Shown in pieces: positions 13,166 through 15,572 of a stretch of 15,572 nt of DNA. How positions within the stretch are numbered: position 1 is the stretch's first letter; each line of letters starts with the position of its first letter. The translations under genes were made by a program, and so were the position numbers. Origin of the DNA: CAIRDP01 sp037141915 (GTDB lineage Bacteria; Bacteroidota; Bacteroidia; Bacteroidales; FEN-979); NCBI GenBank assembly GCA_037141915.1, contig JBAXBP010000068.1, positions 1 to 15,572 of the forward strand. The letters are read 5' to 3'. Below the pieces are notes generated by a model. The model searched no databases and was not told the DNA's origin. It saw only the letters and a program-made list of their open reading frames with translations.

Positions 13166-15397
13166 TTACCTGTTGATCAGGACCTTCAGGTGTTCCTGCT
13201 GTTTCAGGTCGTTGACAATGATAATTACATACATGCCGGCCGGAAGGCTGTTAAGATCCAGGCGGCATAAGCCGTCGCTGCTCCAGGTATACCACTGATG
13301 AAGAACGGTGGCTCCCAGCATACTCCTGACACTGATCTCTGAAGTTTGACCTGTAGCAACGGTGTTTTTCAGAAAAACAACACCCGTAGAAGGGTTTGGA
13401 AAAGCCGAAATACCCGTTGCGTTATTACCTTCTATGCCCTGGGAGCTAAAGGCTGCAAGGACCGCTTTCTGGGCGTCAATCTTGCCCCATCCCCAGATGT
13501 TGCTTCCTTCTGCCGGAATGTCATGGGTGTATGAATCCCTTCGCGCTCCGTCCTTCAGGATCTGCTTGACCTGCTCGGGTCCGAGTTTGGGGTTGGCCTG
13601 AAGCATCAGTGCGATAATTCCGGTGGTCATGGGAGTTGCCATGGAAGTTCCCTGCATCGCGCCAAAGTACCAGGAGGAACCTCCCTTTTCCACTTTCAGC
13701 ACGGTTTTGCTATAATTCCCGTCATATTTGGGAGAATATGAATTCACTGATGAAACCAACTGCTCTCCGGGTGCTGTGATTTCAGGTTTTGTCCTTCCGT
13801 CGACTGTAGGACCCCTGCTTGAAAACGCTGCCAGGTGATCAAGCGAGTCAGAACTGGTCATCGTGTTACCTTTGATATTTACATATTGATATTTAGTGAC
13901 ATAGGCCCCGACCGTAATGATCTTTTTTGAGGTTCCGCCAATCTCGCCAATGGTGCAGACATTATCACCAGCTTTGTAACCTGGCATTTTTATACTGTTC
14001 AGGGTATCATAGAGGCTGGCGCCGGTTCCTGTACCGTGGTTCCACAGATTAGCCTGGGTGTTGGTGCTTGTCACCACAAGAGTCACCACGTACTTATTCT
14101 TTACACGGTTGACTGCTGTCAGCAGGTTGGGTTTCTGGTTCAGCGGACTGCTGCTGACCCCGGTTACCTGGACACGGATACTGTCACCGCTTATCATCAT
14201 TACCGAGTCAAATTGTGGATTCGCTGAAGCGGCAAGGAACCTTGTTGATCCAAGTACCTGGAACTGCTGGTTTGTGATAATCACGGATACAGAAAGATCG
14301 CTGCCTGCAGATCCCCACAAGTCAATTCTTCCCATGTTGATCTTTACGCCGTTTGGTTCCTCAAAATCCATGAATGTTTTAACGGTGTCACCGATGAAGG
14401 TATGAGCAAGGTGAAGGGGAGTATCACCTTCATTACCGGCAGCTCCTGTGACTATCTTGCCCTGGCCTACCAGTCCGTCAATAGTCTGATCCATCAATGA
14501 TGTACCGTCGTGCGGACCAATATGGCTTCCAAGGCTGAGGTTTACCACGGCGGGACGACCCACTGAGGCGGCATATTTAAAAATATAGTTTATACCATCG
14601 GTAATTGCACTTGCAGCTTCACTGGTATTAACAAATACCAGGTCGGCATCGGGGGCAACTCCCATATACTGCAGACCGGGGGTGAGGTATCCGGAACCGC
14701 CGGCTATGCCTCCGACATGACTGCCGTGGTCCTCGCTGGTGCTGGACGATTTTTTATTTAGCAGCGCCTGGGTCGTTGAAAGTTCAGTACCATAAGAAAA
14801 GCCGGATGGAGCAGGCCCTTGTGTGTTATCCTGTTCCCAGGACCTGACGATACGCAGCTTCGTGCCTGTGGTATCATAAAAGGTGGGATGGGTGTAATCG
14901 AACCCATCGTCAACTATTCCGACGACCACGCTGTCGCCAAGGCATTTTCGTTTTATACCTGACCCGGCCTGTACCAGTTTTACTCTAGATTCGGTAGTGG
15001 CATTGTCGAGCTTCTTTTTAATGGTGCAATCCGCCTCAACATAGATCAATCCTTTTACATCTTTGAGCTTTTCCAGGGAAAACAGGGGGATCATGATGGA
15101 CCAGATGTCGCTGATACGGGTATTGATTTTTACTCCCAGGTTTGCCAGGGCTTTTTCATCAATTCCAGGACCAACCTTGACCAGCGCCCCGATATAAATC
15201 TGATTATCAAATATCCTGACCGGATAGGATTGTTTCAGTCCGGCTGAAACCTGGGCCAGGCTGCTTTTTAAGGTTGACAGATGCTTAAGCTGCAGCATAA
15301 GGGCTTTAGTGTTGGCCGAAAATACTGCATCCTGTGAATAAGCTGTTGCAACACAGGAAAATGCAAGGACGAGAAAAAGATACCTGAATGTTTTCAT
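13166..15397 (-). CDS. Subtilisin-family (S8) serine peptidase with T9SS sorting domain
   Basis: A 743-residue secreted protease from ATG 15397 (MKTFRYLFLV); an upstream TTG at 15490 falls in the promoter. The signal peptide ends near AYS/Q (about 21). Residues about 65-125 resemble an inhibitor-type propeptide. The S8 catalytic set is complete: Asp163 in VGIVDDGFDYTHP, His224 in EDHGSHVGG, oxyanion Asn322 in GAAGNEG and Ser585 in GTSMATP. About 260 residues separate Asn322 and Ser585, far more than in subtilisin, because a beta-rich insertion (about 330-500) interrupts the catalytic domain, as in other large Bacteroidota S8 peptidases. A type A sorting domain closes the protein (about 663-743: ISAFPNPSTG, VRSMLGATVL, LDLNSLPAGMYVIII, LKVLINR), so it should be exported by the type IX system and anchored or released at the surface. 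The substrate is unknown. Confidence 0.95.
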   Translation of the reverse strand: MKTFRYLFLVLAFSCVATAYSQDAVFSANTKALMLQLKHLSTLKSSLAQVSAGLKQSYPVRIFDNQIYIGALVKVGPGIDEKALANLGVKINTRISDIWSIMIPLFSLEKLKDVKGLIYVEADCTIKKKLDNATTESRVKLVQAGSGIKRKCLGDSVVVGIVDDGFDYTHPTFYDTTGTKLRIVRSWEQDNTQGPAPSGFSYGTELSTTQALLNKKSSSTSEDHGSHVGGIAGGSGYLTPGLQYMGVAPDADLVFVNTSEAASAITDGINYIFKYAASVGRPAVVNLSLGSHIGPHDGTSLMDQTIDGLVGQGKIVTGAAGNEGDTPLHLAHTFIGDTVKTFMDFEEPNGVKINMGRIDLWGSAGSDLSVSVIITNQQFQVLGSTRFLAASANPQFDSVMMISGDSIRVQVTGVSSSPLNQKPNLLTAVNRVKNKYVVTLVVTSTNTQANLWNHGTGTGASLYDTLNSIKMPGYKAGDNVCTIGEIGGTSKKIITVGAYVTKYQYVNIKGNTMTSSDSLDHLAAFSSRGPTVDGRTKPEITAPGEQLVSSVNSYSPKYDGNYSKTVLKVEKGGSSWYFGAMQGTSMATPMTTGIIALMLQANPKLGPEQVKQILKDGARRDSYTHDIPAEGSNIWGWGKIDAQKAVLAAFSSQGIEGNNATGISAFPNPSTGVVFLKNTVATGQTSEISVRSMLGATVLHQWYTWSSDGLCRLDLNSLPAGMYVIIIVNDLKQQEHLKVLINR

Positions 15398-15459
15398 GGA
15401 ACTGGGTTTAAACATTAATCTGAATGATTCGGTTTGTTCGATCAATAGGGTATTTTGGT

Positions 15460-15490
15460 TAAAGGTACAAAATTTGTGTATTAACACCAA
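15460..15490 (-). promoter_or_regulatory. Candidate promoter for the S8 peptidase gene
   Basis: On the minus strand, TTGG (15487-15490) is followed by 19 bp and then TACCTTTA (15460-15467), close to the Bacteroidota pattern of TTG at -33 and TAnnTTTG at -7; the final G is A. The leader to ATG 15397 would be about 55 nt. This is the only candidate in the window with both elements at the usual spacing. Confidence 0.5.
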
Positions 15491-15547
15491 TTAATGGAGC
15501 ACAAAATAAGAAAGTTATTCACTGTTGTCCGGTAAAACTTTAAAGTA

Positions 15548-15571
15548 GGGTTGGCCGGTTATGACCAACCC
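15548..15571. terminator. Putative hairpin terminator at the right edge
   Basis: GGGTTGG (15548-15554) and CCAACCC (15565-15571) form a perfect 7-bp stem with a 10-nt loop. Read on the minus strand the hairpin is followed by a T-rich stretch (TACTTTAAAGTTTT), so it could end a transcript of a gene beyond the window. The context is cut off. Confidence 0.4.
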
Positions 15572-15572
15572 A

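Noticed and set aside
15343..15357. S8 peptidase as a lipoprotein through Cys15
   Set aside because: LAFSC lacks the Leu/Val/Ile at -3 of a lipobox, and a normal signal peptidase I site (AYS/Q) follows; the T9SS tail also explains export.
15398..15490. Longer N-terminus of the S8 peptidase from TTG 15490
   Set aside because: It would place 31 polar residues before a clear signal peptide and overlaps the best promoter candidate in the window.

Overview
The window reads as a chromosomal piece of a Bacteroidota genome, probably an uncultured Bacteroidales-like lineage. Several signals support this: two proteins with C-terminal type IX secretion (T9SS) sorting domains, a CarboxypepD_reg plus plug plus OMP-barrel TonB-dependent receptor, a FISUMP lipoprotein, an S23/IVP-type four-helix protein, and Bacteroidota-style -7 boxes (TAnnTTTG) upstream of several genes. 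No tRNA, rRNA, CRISPR array, transposase or phage gene was seen.

Layout. Positions 1-632 (+) hold the 3' end of a secreted Asp-box protein with a T9SS tail. Positions 649-2085 (-) encode a PLP-dependent group II decarboxylase. Positions 2276-2593 (+) encode an S23-like four-helix protein whose expected start codon is missing. Positions 2694-3657 (-) hold an ECF-type sigma factor overlapping a two-TM, His-rich membrane protein. Positions 3819-6302 (-) encode a TonB-dependent receptor, 6370-7170 (-) a single-TM protein with an anti-sigma-like N-terminus, and 7260-8543 (-) a BamA/TamA-like outer membrane barrel. Positions 8756-9748 (+) encode a lipoprotein with an Fn3-like and a FISUMP domain. 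Positions 9764-13125 (-) are an amino-acid ABC importer in two genes: a fused binding-protein/permease and an ATPase with an extra C-terminal domain. Positions 13166-15397 (-) encode a subtilisin-family (S8) T9SS peptidase.

The most unusual feature is a family of tandem 7-bp repeats (consensus CGTGANN, mostly CGTGAAC/CGTGAAT/CGTGATC), present in nine arrays confined to about positions 345-6370. Six of them form three pairs in inverted orientation. Two of those pairs enclose a shared 53-bp core (75% identical, ungapped), giving two copies of a palindromic, MITE- or BIME-like element in opposite orientations flanking the sigma-factor locus. All five genes that run into an array do so in the same relative orientation, and the array supplies or abuts their stop codon. 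One further array lies in frame inside a coding region, between the Asp-box part and the T9SS sorting domain. There, the only heptad that would place TGA in frame carries a T-to-G change (GGA), so the gene reads through.

The second notable feature is the importer. Its 757-aa lipoprotein-permease appears to contain one complete solute-binding domain nested between the two halves of another (lobe II first, lobe I last), followed by the membrane domain. Its ATPase carries a C-terminal domain resembling a degenerate GHKL/RsbW-type ATPase fold. Functional assignments rest on motif reading only; no database search was possible.
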